42,544 nt of DNA from Ureibacillus yapensis (GCF_003515775.1 NZ_QWEI01000009.1:105381-147924), one strand, 5' to 3'. Positions 9,419 through 18,940 are shown, counted from the first letter of the stretch. Program-made: numbers and translations. Notes: generated by a model from the letters alone, not told the origin.

Positions 9419-10600
9419 TCACGAAGTTTTTTTGATAAACAATGACAAGAGGAAACCAATAAATAAAACGATACTAAAAATAGAAAAGGATAAGAGGTAA
9501 TTTCCTGATTCCATCAATTTTATTGCTAACATGGGCCCTACACTCGCCCCAAGAAACAGAATAAAAGCATTGAACAGCACAGCGCTTCCTCGTTGTGCCC
9601 CGGCGAATATATTAACCAATGAAATATTGACGGGTACGACAAATGCAATGCCTCCAACAAATAGAAGACTGCAAAGAATCAGGATGATGGCTGAAGAACT
9701 AACACCCATGAGGAATAATGCAAGAGCTGCAACAAGCAAAGCGATGCGCAATGAAAGAATAACCCCGTATTTCCCCGAAATTTTCCCGGCGAACATAGAC
9801 ATAAGCATACTTATAATCCCCAATGCCCGAACAGTTAGAATTTCCTGTTCCGTGAATCCGAATTTCTCTGATGCTAAATAATCACCCAGAATCGTATACA
9901 TTCCCACTAGTGAGAACAGCAGCATAAAGGTAATGACAAATGCTATACACAATTTTGGATTTTTAAATAAGTCCTTCATTTGAATATACTTGCGTAAAAT
10001 ACTTTCATCAGGATATTGAACTTGATCTTTCGGCAAAAAGAAAATAACAAGTATGGCCGTTGCCAAGTAAATAATGCCCAGGCTAATAAAGATTGCTTGC
10101 CAACCGAGGCTGGCATTGATGATTAACCCAAATACTTGGGATACAACACTTGCGATTAGAAAGCCAGAAGTAATAAACCCAATGGCTGTCAGTCTTTTTT
10201 GGGGAGGAAATAATTCTGCTGTGTAGACAAGAGAGATGGGAATAAAGGCGGCAGCCGCAATTCCTTGAAGAGCCCTTAACGCAAGAAGGATATGATAGTT
10301 TTCGGCAAAGCCTATGGCAAAAGTAATGATGGTTAATAAACCGATGCCGTAGACCATGAAAATTTTACGTCCCCACTTATCTGATAACGGTCCATAAAAT
10401 AAACAACAAATTGCATAGCATAATGAAAATGCGCTTCCAATCCAAACCGCTTCTGTCGTACTGATGTTGAGTGCGGTTACAAAAACGGATGTTAAAGGAA
10501 TCGTGATGTACATACTCATTAAAATAACGAATCCTGACCAAGCCAAAATAAACGTCATAAAATTATAGTTCAATTGATTTTCTGTTTTTTCCTTTAACAT
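9419..10600 (-). CDS. MFS transporter (DHA1-like drug exporter)
   Basis: A 393-residue protein with about 12 hydrophobic segments. The loop 2-3 motif G-P-L-S-D-K-W-G-R-K (residues 71-80) is the classic major facilitator motif A, and the proton antiport motif region (LRALQGIAAAAFIPISLVY) follows. This pattern fits the 12-helix DHA1 exporters, such as the YdhP/Bcr-like group; the substrate is unknown. No ideal binding site precedes the ATG (AAAGGAG lies 16 bases upstream), so the start is less certain. The next gene upstream, for a zinc-ribbon protein, ends 184 bases before it. Confidence 0.82.
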   Translation of the reverse strand: MLKEKTENQLNYNFMTFILAWSGFVILMSMYITIPLTSVFVTALNISTTEAVWIGSAFSLCYAICCLFYGPLSDKWGRKIFMVYGIGLLTIITFAIGFAENYHILLALRALQGIAAAAFIPISLVYTAELFPPQKRLTAIGFITSGFLIASVVSQVFGLIINASLGWQAIFISLGIIYLATAILVIFFLPKDQVQYPDESILRKYIQMKDLFKNPKLCIAFVITFMLLFSLVGMYTILGDYLASEKFGFTEQEILTVRALGIISMLMSMFAGKISGKYGVILSLRIALLVAALALFLMGVSSSAIILILCSLLFVGGIAFVVPVNISLVNIFAGAQRGSAVLFNAFILFLGASVGPMLAIKLMESGNYLLSFSIFSIVLFIGFLLSLFIKKTS

Positions 10601-10784
10601 ACAACTAGATTCTATTCTCCTTTGTTCCTTATTCCGTTAAATGACTAATCTTTTATCGATTAATCAATACAGAACTTCTTTCGTTACTTTATATACTTTC
10701 GTTTATAAACCCCTATTCACTATTAGGGCTTATATTATAGTAGCATAAGTTATCGCCATAATTATTGTAAGCGACCTTCAGATG

Positions 10785-11048
10785 TTACTTGTGATATCCT
10801 TCTGGTTTTATTTTGAAGGTATTGATCAGCTCTTCCAAACACGCTTCACAAAGATCGAACTTCCATTGTTCTTCGTCATATTTGCTGCCGTACCCGAAAT
10901 TGCAATGAAAGGCTTGAAATTCCTCCAGTTGCCACATCCCTTTATATTCATCTCTGTCAAGCTCCTTAGTTTTTCCGCATTTATTGCAGCTAACCGATTT
11001 TACCTGGTATTCCTTTACTACTTTTTCAACTGGTTCATATTTTCTCAT
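10785..11048 (-). CDS. Small protein with two CxxC pairs (zinc ribbon-like)
   Basis: An 87-residue soluble protein. One cysteine pair lies at residues 21-24 (CNKC) and another near residue 69 (CEAC), spaced as in a zinc ribbon, with an additional Cys-Asn-Phe-Gly-Tyr-Gly segment between them. The N-terminus is charged and helical. I do not recognise a named family; a metal-binding or nucleic acid-binding role is inference. The start follows AGGAAGTGG by seven bases. The gene sits between the MFS gene and the monooxygenase gene on the same strand, but long gaps argue against a tight operon. Confidence 0.72.
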   Translation of the reverse strand: MRKYEPVEKVVKEYQVKSVSCNKCGKTKELDRDEYKGMWQLEEFQAFHCNFGYGSKYDEEQWKFDLCEACLEELINTFKIKPEGYHK

Positions 11049-11132
11049 TTAATATCCACTTCCTACTGCACTTTTTTAACATTCGCCTGATTTAATCCAA
11101 TCATTCCATTATGACTTTCATATAGGAAATTT

Positions 11133-12149
11133 CTATTCGAAAGTTTTTCCTTTTGGAAATACTTCTTTTGCGATTAGCTTATAGGATTGAATTCGATCTT
11201 TCGAAGAGTATGCAATTGTATTGATCATAATTTCGTCTGCTTGGTATTTCGTCTGCAGCGCGCATAATTTCTGTCTCACTTCATAAGGATTGCCGATAAT
11301 CATGTTCTGTCTAATTTTTTTTAGCGATTCCTTTTCTTTTTCAGTAAGCGTATATTGCTTGGCTTCTTTAATGGAAGGAACTCCTTGGCTACCTTCCCCT
11401 TTTTCCTTTTGTAGAGACCAGATAAGAAAGCTTATTGCAATCTCTTCTGCTTTTTCCGTTGTTTCTCCGCAAATCACTGAAACAGTCACGATGACTTGTG
11501 GCGTTTGTCCCACTTTTCTCGGTTGGAAGTCGTCGATATATTCCCTGATTATAGCAGCTCCATCATCGTCGCTCATAAAATGGCCGAAAGCATACGGCAA
11601 CCCATTTTCTGCCGCTAGCAGCGCACTTTTTTTACTTGTACCAAGAAGCCATGGCACAGGCGGATATTCAGGTATTGGAGACGCAGTAAATTTCGAGTAT
11701 TCGGTATCCGCTGGAAAATCATCATCTAAAAAATGAAGCAGGTCTCTTAGTAAGGAGGGAAATTTATAAACATTTTGCAAAAAGTTATCCGACAAAGCAT
11801 TCGTCGCTTCAGCCGATCCACCGGGCGCTCGTCCTATCCCTAAATCAATCCGATTTGGAAATAATGTTGCCAGCATATTAAAAATTTCTGCCACTCTAAA
11901 GGGCTTATAATGAGGCAATAAAACCGCCCCCGAGCCAATACGAATTCGATTCGTGTTGGCTCCAATGTAGCTTAACATCACTTCAGGCGCAGAACATGCG
12001 AGTCCTGGCAAGTCATGGTGTTCGGCAATCCAGTATCTAGTGTATCCCAGCGCTTCTCCAGCTTGTGCCAATTCCATCGACTCATTCAATGCGCCGTATG
12101 GGGTTTGATTTGAAGAGATAGGAGATTGATCTAATATGCTTAACCTCAT
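11133..12149 (-). CDS. LLM class flavin-dependent oxidoreductase
   Basis: A 338-residue bacterial luciferase-like monooxygenase. The opening LSILDQSPI, then AEHHDLPGLACSAPEV, RIRIGSGAVLLPHY and DLGIGRAPGG are typical of the YceB/YvbT-like branch (MsnO8 type). These enzymes use reduced flavin and oxygen; the substrate here is unknown. The start lies six bases after the YkvR stop codon and uses the GAGGTG site that overlaps it, so translation is probably coupled to ykvR. The two genes form a likely two-gene unit downstream of cadCA. Confidence 0.88.
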   Translation of the reverse strand: MRLSILDQSPISSNQTPYGALNESMELAQAGEALGYTRYWIAEHHDLPGLACSAPEVMLSYIGANTNRIRIGSGAVLLPHYKPFRVAEIFNMLATLFPNRIDLGIGRAPGGSAEATNALSDNFLQNVYKFPSLLRDLLHFLDDDFPADTEYSKFTASPIPEYPPVPWLLGTSKKSALLAAENGLPYAFGHFMSDDDGAAIIREYIDDFQPRKVGQTPQVIVTVSVICGETTEKAEEIAISFLIWSLQKEKGEGSQGVPSIKEAKQYTLTEKEKESLKKIRQNMIIGNPYEVRQKLCALQTKYQADEIMINTIAYSSKDRIQSYKLIAKEVFPKGKTFE

Positions 12150-12155
12150 TGCACC

Positions 12156-12440
12156 TCAGTCCTTTTCTTCCAACAAAGTCAATTTATACTGCCCTACTTG
12201 ATCTTCATTATATAAATTTGTAATGGAAGTGGAATAATTATGAATCGTGCCTTTAAATGCCGAGTCTTTCTCAGGAATCTTAACATCGAATGTTCCGCGG
12301 TAAAGCAAAGTTGCAATGTCATGATAGTCTTCGCTTGTCACATCAAAAACAACTGAAACTTTATAGAGTCCATTAACTTTTTCTTCTTCATAACCGCTTA
12401 AATGAATGACTCTGTCGTTTAAAATTATTTTACTAACCAA
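12156..12440 (-). CDS. ykvR: DUF3219 family protein (YkvR)
   Basis: A 94-residue soluble protein matching the Bacillus YkvR family: the core reads VTSEDYHDIATLLY, then F-x-V-K-I-P-E-K-D and a conserved N-Y-S-T-S-I-T-N-L-Y segment. The family has no known function and is a small beta-rich protein. Its binding site AAGGAG lies close to the ATG. The stop codon is six bases from the monooxygenase start. It begins 86 bases after cadA ends, with no strong terminator between, so read-through from the cadmium operon is possible. Confidence 0.82.
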   Translation of the reverse strand: MVSKIILNDRVIHLSGYEEEKVNGLYKVSVVFDVTSEDYHDIATLLYRGTFDVKIPEKDSAFKGTIHNYSTSITNLYNEDQVGQYKLTLLEEKD

Positions 12441-12526
12441 AAAATCACTCCTTATGTTAAATCACTGGTACTACATTATTTACCCACTATCGACACCTAT
12501 TTCAACATTCATATAAATGAATGATT

Positions 12527-14656
12527 CTACTCTTTCACTTTCAATAAACGCAGACTGTTCAGTGTGACAAGGAGTGTGGCCCCCATATCGGCAAAGATTG
12601 CAATCCATAAGGTTAGCCACCCTGGCACCACCAACAATAATGCCGCCAATTTTATGCCCAAAGAGAAAGTAATGTTTTGTTTGATAATAGTTAACGTCTT
12701 ATGGCTTAGTTTGATGGTATAGGGCAATTTCCTTAAATCATCGGACATTAACGCAATATCCGCCGTTTCCAATGCTGTATCGGTGCCGGCACCACCCATC
12801 GCTACACCAACGGAAGCTGCCGCTAGTGCAGGTGCATCATTCACTCCATCTCCGACCATGGCCACCTTCCGATGTTTTTCACGAAGTTCTTTTATGCGAT
12901 TCAACTTATCATCCGGAAGCAAGTCTGCTTTAATCTCTGAAACGCCTACTCGCTTTCCAATGGCCGCTGCGGTTCTTGCATTATCGCCTGTCAGCATCAC
13001 CGTTTCGATCCCCAGAGAGTTCAATCGCCCAATGACTTCTTTCGATGAATCTCTGATTTCATCTTCTACGGCCATTAAAGAAAGGATTTCTTTTTCCGTT
13101 CCCAAAACCATGACCGTTTTTCCTTCTGCTTGCATAGATGTTATTTTTTCTTTTATCGCACTTTCGATTTTTTGGTGCAATTCTTCAAAAAGAGCGGGAC
13201 TTCCAACATAATAGATTCTATGGTTTACTTTTGCTTTTACGCCTTTCCCCGTAATCGAGTGGAACTCATCAACCCACAAGCCCTTAAAATCTAATTTGTT
13301 TTCCTGCGCCTTTCGTATTATGGATGAAGCTAGAGGGTGTTGCGAGCCTTTTTCAATGGCTGCAGCAATGGTCAACAGCTCATTTCCATCTCCGCCATAC
13401 GTTACGGTATCTGTTACAGCCGGAGCACCTTTAGTTAATGTTCCTGTTTTGTCAAAAGCGATGGCTTTAAGGGATCCTGCTTCTTCTAAGTGGATTCCGC
13501 CTTTGATCAGCACGCCATTTTTCGCTGCATTTCCGATTGCTGTCACAACGGCAACCGGGGTAGAAACCACTAAAGCACAAGGGCATCCTACCACCAATAC
13601 AGCCAAACCTTGATAAATCCATTCGCTCCAATCACCGCCAAACAACGGTGGAAGCACGGCAATGATGAGGGCCAACATCACAATCGCCGGTGTATAGTAT
13701 TTCGCAAATTTATCGACAAATGCCTGGGAAGGTGCCCGTTCTGCTTGCGCTTCTTCTACCAAGTGAATAATCTTTGATAGCGTGGTATCTTCCACTCGTT
13801 TTGTTACTTTTACTTCAAGCAAGCCTTCTTCATTCAATGTTCCTGCGAACACCTCATCATCAGCGGTTTTTGTTACGGGAACACTTTCACCTGTAATGGC
13901 TGCCTGATTGATGGTAGACGTTCCTTTCACAACTATCCCATCCATCGCCAGTTTCTGGCCAGGCTTGACAATCATGATGTCCCCAACTCGAATATCCTGA
14001 ACGTGAATCATCATTTCTTCATTTCCACGGCGAATTAACGCTTCTTTTGGCGCAATGTCCATTAATGATTCGATTGATTGGCGGGCTTTATCCATTGAAT
14101 AACGCTCCAACGCCTCACTGATGGCAAACAGGATTACAACAGTGGCTCCTTCACCCCATTCACCGATAATTGCAGCGCCTATGATTGCAATCGTCATGAG
14201 CGTTTTCATATCAAATTGGAGTCGGCTTAGATTTTTAAGCCCCTTCATAAACAACGAATATCCGCCAATTAAAATGGAAGCCCCATATCCAAGCGTTGGA
14301 AGAATATGTTCCTCTCCATATCGCTCCCCTAAAAACCAGCTAATCACAAGCAAAATTGCTGAAATGTAGACTTTGAAGTTTTCTTTTTGCTTCCAGAAAG
14401 GTTCACGTTCTACTCGCTGTTCATTTTCATTGCGAATCTTTAAATTTTCGAAAGCCCCTGCTTTTTCAAGTTCCTCAATTGTCGCGTTCCCTTGAACATA
14501 AATTTTGGAGGCTCCGAAATTAACTTTTGCATCGGTCACTCCAGGCAGCTGTTTCACATTGTTTTCAAAGATGCCCGCGCAATTTGTACAACTGAATCCC
14601 TGAACACGATAGGTCTTTATTTCTTCTTCAGATAATCTTGATTGTTGTTCAGCCAT
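12527..14656 (-). CDS. cadA: Cadmium/zinc-transporting P1B-type ATPase CadA
   Basis: A 709-residue heavy-metal ATPase that pumps Cd(II), Zn(II) and probably Pb(II) out of the cell. Order of domains: one HMA metal-binding domain with CTNC at residues 23-26, membrane segments, the actuator loop with TGES at 255-258, the channel motif CPC at 358-360 that marks P1B pumps, the phosphorylated Asp402 in DKTGT, the HP motif at 440-441 of the nucleotide domain, and [10 protein letters not shown]. The start overlaps the cadC stop by eight bases (ATGGCTGA), with an AGAGGTGA site, so translation is coupled. It is controlled by CadC at the promoter upstream of cadC. Confidence 0.95.
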   Translation of the reverse strand: MAEQQSRLSEEEIKTYRVQGFSCTNCAGIFENNVKQLPGVTDAKVNFGASKIYVQGNATIEELEKAGAFENLKIRNENEQRVEREPFWKQKENFKVYISAILLVISWFLGERYGEEHILPTLGYGASILIGGYSLFMKGLKNLSRLQFDMKTLMTIAIIGAAIIGEWGEGATVVILFAISEALERYSMDKARQSIESLMDIAPKEALIRRGNEEMMIHVQDIRVGDIMIVKPGQKLAMDGIVVKGTSTINQAAITGESVPVTKTADDEVFAGTLNEEGLLEVKVTKRVEDTTLSKIIHLVEEAQAERAPSQAFVDKFAKYYTPAIVMLALIIAVLPPLFGGDWSEWIYQGLAVLVVGCPCALVVSTPVAVVTAIGNAAKNGVLIKGGIHLEEAGSLKAIAFDKTGTLTKGAPAVTDTVTYGGDGNELLTIAAAIEKGSQHPLASSIIRKAQENKLDFKGLWVDEFHSITGKGVKAKVNHRIYYVGSPALFEELHQKIESAIKEKITSMQAEGKTVMVLGTEKEILSLMAVEDEIRDSSKEVIGRLNSLGIETVMLTGDNARTAAAIGKRVGVSEIKADLLPDDKLNRIKELREKHRKVAMVGDGVNDAPALAAASVGVAMGGAGTDTALETADIALMSDDLRKLPYTIKLSHKTLTIIKQNITFSLGIKLAALLLVVPGWLTLWIAIFADMGATLLVTLNSLRLLKVKE

Positions 14657-15017
14657 GTACTTTCACCTCTTTTTGATGTGCCAAAGCAATCAAAATCAAT
14701 TGTTTAATATGATCATCATCCAGTGAATAAAATGCGAGTTTTCCTTCTTTTCGAAACTTAACAATTCCCTGCTTATTCAAGGTCCTCAAATGATGGGAAG
14801 CTGTCGCTACGGAAGAACCAATGATATTGGCCAGATCACATACACAAAGCTCCCCGTCTTGGCAAAGACTGTAGGCAATTTTTGCCCGATTTTCATCTGC
14901 AAGCGCCTTAAACAATTGGGCAACACTGCCTATATCTTCGTTTTCCAGCTTTCCTTGTATTCGATTGACTTTTTCTTCATCATAACAATAAATATCACAC
15001 GTATCTTTTGTACTCAA
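14649..15017 (-). CDS. cadC: Metal-responsive ArsR/SmtB repressor CadC
   Basis: A 122-residue winged-helix repressor that releases the cad promoter when it binds Cd, Pb or Zn. Starting from the TTG at 15017 the residues fall at the positions known for pI258 CadC: Cys7, Cys11, Cys58 and Cys60 form the toxic metal site, and Asp101, His103, His114 and Glu117 form the structural zinc site. The exact match in numbering supports the TTG start, which follows AAGGAGAGGGAG. The recognition helix lies around [12 protein letters not shown]. It is the first gene of cadCA, with two operator dyads upstream. Confidence 0.95.
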   Translation of the reverse strand: MSTKDTCDIYCYDEEKVNRIQGKLENEDIGSVAQLFKALADENRAKIAYSLCQDGELCVCDLANIIGSSVATASHHLRTLNKQGIVKFRKEGKLAFYSLDDDHIKQLILIALAHQKEVKVHG

Positions 15018-15034
15018 TCTGCTCCCTCTCCTTC

Positions 15035-15054
15035 ATTCAAATATCAATTTGAAT
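15035..15054. promoter_or_regulatory. CadC operator 1 (proximal)
   Basis: Perfect dyad of ATTCAAAT and ATTTGAAT separated by four bases. It lies between the -10 box and the cadC start, where a bound repressor would block transcription. The half-sites match the TCAAAT/ATTTGA core of known CadC operators. Confidence 0.8.
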
Positions 15055-15056
15055 AT

Positions 15057-15086
15057 ATTGTACCTCTTTTCCATTTATATATTCAA
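15057..15086 (-). promoter_or_regulatory. cadCA promoter
   Basis: Read on the minus strand: -35 TTGAAT (15081-15086), an 18-base spacer, -10 TACAAT (15057-15062). The -35 box is inside the distal operator and the -10 box abuts the proximal one. Confidence 0.75.
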
Positions 15087-15100
15087 ATGATTGTTTGAAT
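15081..15100. promoter_or_regulatory. CadC operator 2 (distal)
   Basis: ATTCAAAT and GTTTGAAT with a four-base spacer, the same layout as operator 1 with one base off symmetry. Its centre is 46 bp from that of operator 1, about four to five helical turns. Confidence 0.75.
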
Positions 15101-15142
15101 AATAATAAATAGAAATCATGCTTTAATAGTTAGCGAATACAA

Positions 15143-15179
15143 AAAAGATGGTATGGACAATTAATTTCCCACCATCTTT
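15143..15179 (-). terminator. Terminator inherited from the esterase remnant / eamA unit
   Basis: AAAGATGGT pairs with ACCATCTTT, followed on the minus strand by a T tract. It lies just past the TAA of the esterase remnant and now serves eamA. Confidence 0.8.
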
Positions 15180-15194
15180 CAAAATTGTTTTTGT

Positions 15195-15299
15195 TTAATC
15201 ATCGTCTTTAAGAAAAGACATCACTTCTTCAAAGAGTAAGTACTTATCTTTCCCCAACGTCATTAAATGTGTGGCGTTTGGAAAAGTTGATTGTTTTAA
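15195..15299 (-). pseudogene. 3' remnant of a carboxylesterase gene, out of frame under eamA
   Basis: In a frame different from eamA, the minus strand reads STFPNATHLMTLGKDKY and continues to a stop at 15195-15197. This is the typical C-terminus of small Bacillus carboxylesterases (Est30 type): the catalytic His region N-x-T-H followed by L-G-K-D and a final helix F-E-E-V-M-S-F-L. Only about 34 codons remain, with no start codon or binding site; the remaining coding part overlaps the end of eamA. The rest of the esterase gene is absent, so this is a deletion scar rather than a gene. Confidence 0.7.
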
Positions 15300-16143
15300 T
15301 TTCGCTAATAAATGTGGAGCCTAATAGCAATACACCGCCAAGCATTTGAATAATTGTCATTGGTTCTTGCAGGATAATTGCGGAAATCATGATTGCTACG
15401 AATGGATCTACATAACTAAGCATCGCGATACTTTGCCCTTTTAAGTTTTCCATACCTGAGAAAAATAACAAAAAACCAATCCCTGTATTGATAATCCCTA
15501 AAATTAAAATAAAAGGAATGGAGGAACTTGATAACTCTAAAATACCAAATCCTTCGGTAAGGAATACATATGGCGTCAGCAGTAAAGCGGTCGTCCCCAG
15601 TTGAAAGATGGTCTGCTCTAACTTCCCCACTTCTTTAATAAATTTATTCAAAAGCAGTAACGCAGCATAGAAAGCAGCTGCAATTAATCCAAAGGACAGC
15701 CCAAGCAAATCCTCTGAATTGGATGCACCCACACCATTCCCTACAATCATCACCATCCCTATAATTGCTGCGGCAATACACACAATTTTTTTCAAAGATA
15801 ATTGTTCCCTAAGTACATACGGCGAAAGAATCATTACAAACACCGGTGCAAAATAATACCCCAGCGTTGCATTGGCAAGTGTCGTATGATCATAAGATTG
15901 ATAGAGAAAAATCCAGTTTACTCCCAATGCAATACTTGAAAGAATCAAAAATAAAGCATTCGATTTCACTAAATTCCATGCAATTTTTTTCTTCATCATG
16001 ATGAAAATCAGCAGTAAAAATATGCATCCGAGAGTACTGCTTAGCAAAGCTCTTTCGCTCGCCGATAAATCAATGTATCGAACAACTAAACCGATTGTAC
16101 CGAAAATAATCATTGATAATATAAATTGAATTTTAGATTTCAT
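15244..16143 (-). CDS. EamA/DMT family transporter
   Basis: A 299-residue membrane protein with about ten hydrophobic segments in two EamA repeats; the second repeat begins near residue 150 (LLGLSFGLIAAAFYAALLL). The family exports amino acids or other metabolites; the substrate is unknown. It is divergent from a LysR regulator, a common pairing in which the regulator controls the exporter. The start follows GGGGAG. The last 18 or so residues are odd: they are strongly charged and are encoded by DNA that in another frame is the end of an esterase gene, so the native C-terminus was probably replaced. Confidence 0.85.
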   Translation of the reverse strand: MKSKIQFILSMIIFGTIGLVVRYIDLSASERALLSSTLGCIFLLLIFIMMKKKIAWNLVKSNALFLILSSIALGVNWIFLYQSYDHTTLANATLGYYFAPVFVMILSPYVLREQLSLKKIVCIAAAIIGMVMIVGNGVGASNSEDLLGLSFGLIAAAFYAALLLLNKFIKEVGKLEQTIFQLGTTALLLTPYVFLTEGFGILELSSSSIPFILILGIINTGIGFLLFFSGMENLKGQSIAMLSYVDPFVAIMISAIILQEPMTIIQMLGGVLLLGSTFISEIKTINFSKRHTFNDVGER

Positions 16144-16336
16144 GTTCCACTCCCCACATTTGCGGTATTACTGATTTTTCGTTGATTCAAATTTAGCTCC
16201 AAATGAATCCTCGCTGTATGCCTTCTTTTTCAACTTGATTTACCAATACTTGTAGCTTAGCATATGAATAGGTATTACAAATTTGAATGTTTATCATATT
16301 AGACATAACAAAATCTCATGTAATGGAGAAATCAAT

Positions 16337-17206
16337 ATGAATATCCAAAAATATATGGCCTTTGTGAAAGCTGTTGAATATGGAAGCTTTACAAAAGCTG
16401 CCGAGGCTTTAAATTATACACAGTCCGGCATCAGCCGCATGATTAGTGATTTGGAATCGGATTGGGGCGTTTTGCTTTTTGAAAGAGGACGTGCCGGCAT
16501 CACTTTAACATCCGATGGCATTAAGCTATTGCCACAGGTAAAACGAGTTTGCAATGAGCATGAAATGTTAATGATTAAGGTTGAGGACTTGCACGATTTG
16601 CAAACCGGCATGATTCGTATAGGAACGTTTTCAAGCGTGGCAACTCATTGGCTTCCTAATATGATTAAAATTTTTAAGAAGGACTATCCAAATATTGATT
16701 TTGAATTGCTATTGGGGGATTATACGGAAATTGAAAACTGGATTATTGAAGGCCGTGTGGATTTCGGATTTTTAAGGCTGCCGACAAAAGCTGAAATGGA
16801 AACAATCTTTGTGGAACAGGACCGTTTGCTGGTGGTCCTGCCTGAGGATCATCCCCTTGCAAATTGCGAAAAGTTTCCAATAAAAGCGTTAACGAATAGT
16901 CCCTTTATGCTATTGGAAAAGGGAGCAAAAGCGGAAATCTCCGAAATTTTTGAGCAGCACAACATCTCGCCACAAATCGATTTTACGACATGGGATGACT
17001 ATGCCATAATGTCCATGGTGGAAAACGGACTGGGAATCAGTATCTTACCGGAGTTGATTTTGCAGCGCATTCCTTACCAAATTATAACCAAAGAGCTGGA
17101 AGTTCCTGCTTTCCGGCATATTGGAATTGCCATGAGGGAGCAACAATCACTTCCCCTTGCAGCCAAGAAGTTTTTGGAATATTTATTGCATAGAAAAAGG
17201 AATTAA
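16337..17206 (+). CDS. LysR family transcriptional regulator
   Basis: A 289-residue regulator with an N-terminal winged helix-turn-helix (AVEYGSFTKAAEALNYTQSGISRMISDLE, split here as residues 10-38) and a C-terminal LysR substrate-binding domain starting near residue 87. The start at ATG 16337 follows GGAGAA by eight bases; the upstream ATG at 16283 has no binding site. It reads away from the EamA transporter gene, and the 193-base gap between them should hold the shared operator. Likely effector: a small metabolite exported by the EamA protein (inference). Confidence 0.9.
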   Translation: MNIQKYMAFVKAVEYGSFTKAAEALNYTQSGISRMISDLESDWGVLLFERGRAGITLTSDGIKLLPQVKRVCNEHEMLMIKVEDLHDLQTGMIRIGTFSSVATHWLPNMIKIFKKDYPNIDFELLLGDYTEIENWIIEGRVDFGFLRLPTKAEMETIFVEQDRLLVVLPEDHPLANCEKFPIKALTNSPFMLLEKGAKAEISEIFEQHNISPQIDFTTWDDYAIMSMVENGLGISILPELILQRIPYQIITKELEVPAFRHIGIAMREQQSLPLAAKKFLEYLLHRKRN

Positions 17207-17210
17207 AAAA

Positions 17211-17241
17211 GCGATTGTTTCGATTGAACAATCGCCCTTCT
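17211..17241. terminator. Bidirectional terminator between lysR and MFS gene
   Basis: GCGATTGTT (17211-17219) pairs with AACAATCGC (17227-17235). Plus-strand reading gives CCTTCTTTT after the stem; minus-strand reading gives TTTTTTAATT. It lies between two convergent genes. Confidence 0.85.
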
Positions 17242-17242
17242 T

Positions 17243-18541
17243 TTACTTTTTGCCTCTAGAGGACCAGATCACCACAGGAATCAACAATAGAGCCAACATC
17301 CCGCCAATCAATGATAATGCTGGATAACTTGAACCGGCCACAATCATTCCGGACAAGACTCCACCAGCAGCTCCCGACAACGCAACCCAGACATCCAACG
17401 CACCTTGCGTTTTAGCCCGCGTGGAAATGTCAGTTGAATCGACAATTAGTGCAGTCCCGCTGATCAAACCAAAATTCCATCCCAATCCGAGCAGAGAAAG
17501 AGCTACTACCAAGAGAATCATAGAATCGCCCGGTGCAAATGCCGCTACTAAACCGGCCAGCAACAGTACGGTTCCGGAAGCAATAGCCATCGCGGTACGC
17601 CCCAACTTATCAACAAGGATCCCTGTAACCAGTGAGGGGAGATACATGGCGCCTATATGAAAACCAATAACAAGCCCCACCGCTCCCAGGTCATGTCCAT
17701 GATGCCTCATATGAACCGGCGTCATTGTCATAATCGCAACCATGACCATTTGCGTAAGAATCATAATGGTTGCACCAACGACGATGCCCCTTTTATTTTG
17801 TGTCGATTCAGCCAGTGCCAAATGTTCTTTATCCTGTGATTCTTGGTTGGTTGCTTCTATCATTCTAGCTATTATGAGTGGATCTGGACGGAGCATAATA
17901 AAAAGAACCAAACCAGCCAAAAGATATGCAGCTGCCGCTAAAATAAAAGGACCTGCAAGTGACGGAACGCCGACAGATAGAGTGAAATTCCCCATCACAT
18001 TCACCAAATTCGGACCTGCCACTGCCCCAAATGTTGTAAAAACCATCGTCATACTAATGGCTGTCGCTCGCTGTTTACTATTTGCCAGGTCCGTACCGGC
18101 ATATCGAGCCTGCAGATTAGTCGCTGTTCCTGCCCCATAAACAAGGAGCGAAATAAACAACAAGAAAATGCTATTGATTATTGCTGCAATGATGACGCCT
18201 ATTGCCCCCAACCCACCAACCATGAAACCAGCTGCCAGGCCGATACGGCGTCCATAGCGCTGGGAAAGCCTTCCCACAGATAAAGCGGCTCCTGCCGACC
18301 CCAAAGTGAATAAAGCAGTGGGAAGTCCAGCAAACGCTTCCGTACCCAGCATTTTCTGTGCAAGGAGGGCACCCACCGTCACTCCTGCTGCCAATCCCGC
18401 ACCGCCAAAAATTTGCGAAATACTGACAACGAATAATGTACGCTTATATAACGCCTTTTGGTTTTCAGTAGAACCTGTGTAGCTTTGAAGCGAAGCTGCT
18501 GGTACGCCCGACAATGCTCCCCTGCCTTTGTTTGTCATCAT
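17243..18541 (-). CDS. MFS transporter
   Basis: A 432-residue major facilitator with about 12 hydrophobic segments after a 33-residue hydrophilic N-terminus. Loop 2-3 reads GRLSQRYGRRIGL (motif A), and a related VDKLGRTAMA copy lies between helices 8 and 9. The central loop around residue 225 is charged. Fairly rich in Gly and Ala compared with its neighbours. Substrate unknown; drug or sugar efflux are both possible. The start is preceded by GGAAGGCAGG, and either of two adjacent ATG codons could be used. It converges on lysR through a shared terminator. Confidence 0.83.
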   Translation of the reverse strand: MMTNKGRGALSGVPAASLQSYTGSTENQKALYKRTLFVVSISQIFGGAGLAAGVTVGALLAQKMLGTEAFAGLPTALFTLGSAGAALSVGRLSQRYGRRIGLAAGFMVGGLGAIGVIIAAIINSIFLLFISLLVYGAGTATNLQARYAGTDLANSKQRATAISMTMVFTTFGAVAGPNLVNVMGNFTLSVGVPSLAGPFILAAAAYLLAGLVLFIMLRPDPLIIARMIEATNQESQDKEHLALAESTQNKRGIVVGATIMILTQMVMVAIMTMTPVHMRHHGHDLGAVGLVIGFHIGAMYLPSLVTGILVDKLGRTAMAIASGTVLLLAGLVAAFAPGDSMILLVVALSLLGLGWNFGLISGTALIVDSTDISTRAKTQGALDVWVALSGAAGGVLSGMIVAGSSYPALSLIGGMLALLLIPVVIWSSRGKK

Positions 18542-18644
18542 TTAACCTGCCTTCCTGGAAACCTACCTTCTATATTAAACTAGTTCTGACCATAAAAAAT
18601 AGCACCCATGGCTAATTATTCCGTGGTTTAAGGATAAAAAAAGA

Positions 18645-18708
18645 CGAGCACACTTCGAATCCTGAAATGTGCCCGATTGGCTGAAGGATGAGAGGGGTGG
18701 CCCCTCTC
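18645..18708. repeat. Hairpin pair between MFS and small membrane gene
   Basis: Two structures in the gap. The first, GAGCACACTT...AAATGTGCCCGATTGGCTGAA, is a member of the dispersed hairpin family. The second, GAGAGGGG (18690-18697) and CCCCTCTC (18701-18708) with a three-base loop, is very stable but lacks a T tract on either strand. Confidence 0.5.
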
Positions 18709-18748
18709 TGCTTATGTATATGTACTATTATTTGAAGCAATCTTGCGA

Positions 18749-18940
18749 TTAATGATTTTTTTCTTTATTAATGGCTTCAATTAATCGGTCGATCTTTTCA
18801 TTTTTTTCTCTGTCCAGTTTTATTTTTGCATCCATGTATTTTACTGCTTTAATTACAAAATAAATACCAAAAAAGATAAGCACCACATAAAAAGCAATAG
18901 GCAACAAAGCCATGACAGCAAACATACCATTACCGCTCAA
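18749..18940 (-). CDS. Small membrane protein with charged C-terminal helix
   Basis: A 63-residue protein: one long hydrophobic stretch (about residues 7-33) followed by a charged, lysine- and glutamate-rich amphipathic helix. It begins at a TTG at 18940, six bases after GGGAGGG, which is a strong site. I do not recognise a named family. Another tiny membrane gene lies 80 bases upstream on the same strand, and the two may share a transcript. A membrane-associated regulatory or toxin-like role cannot be told apart by sequence. Confidence 0.7.
   Translation of the reverse strand: MSGNGMFAVMALLPIAFYVVLIFFGIYFVIKAVKYMDAKIKLDREKNEKIDRLIEAINKEKNH

Noticed and set aside
11290..11736. 148-codon plus-strand frame antisense to the luciferase-like gene
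   Set aside because: It is a shadow of a clear gene, with no family features.
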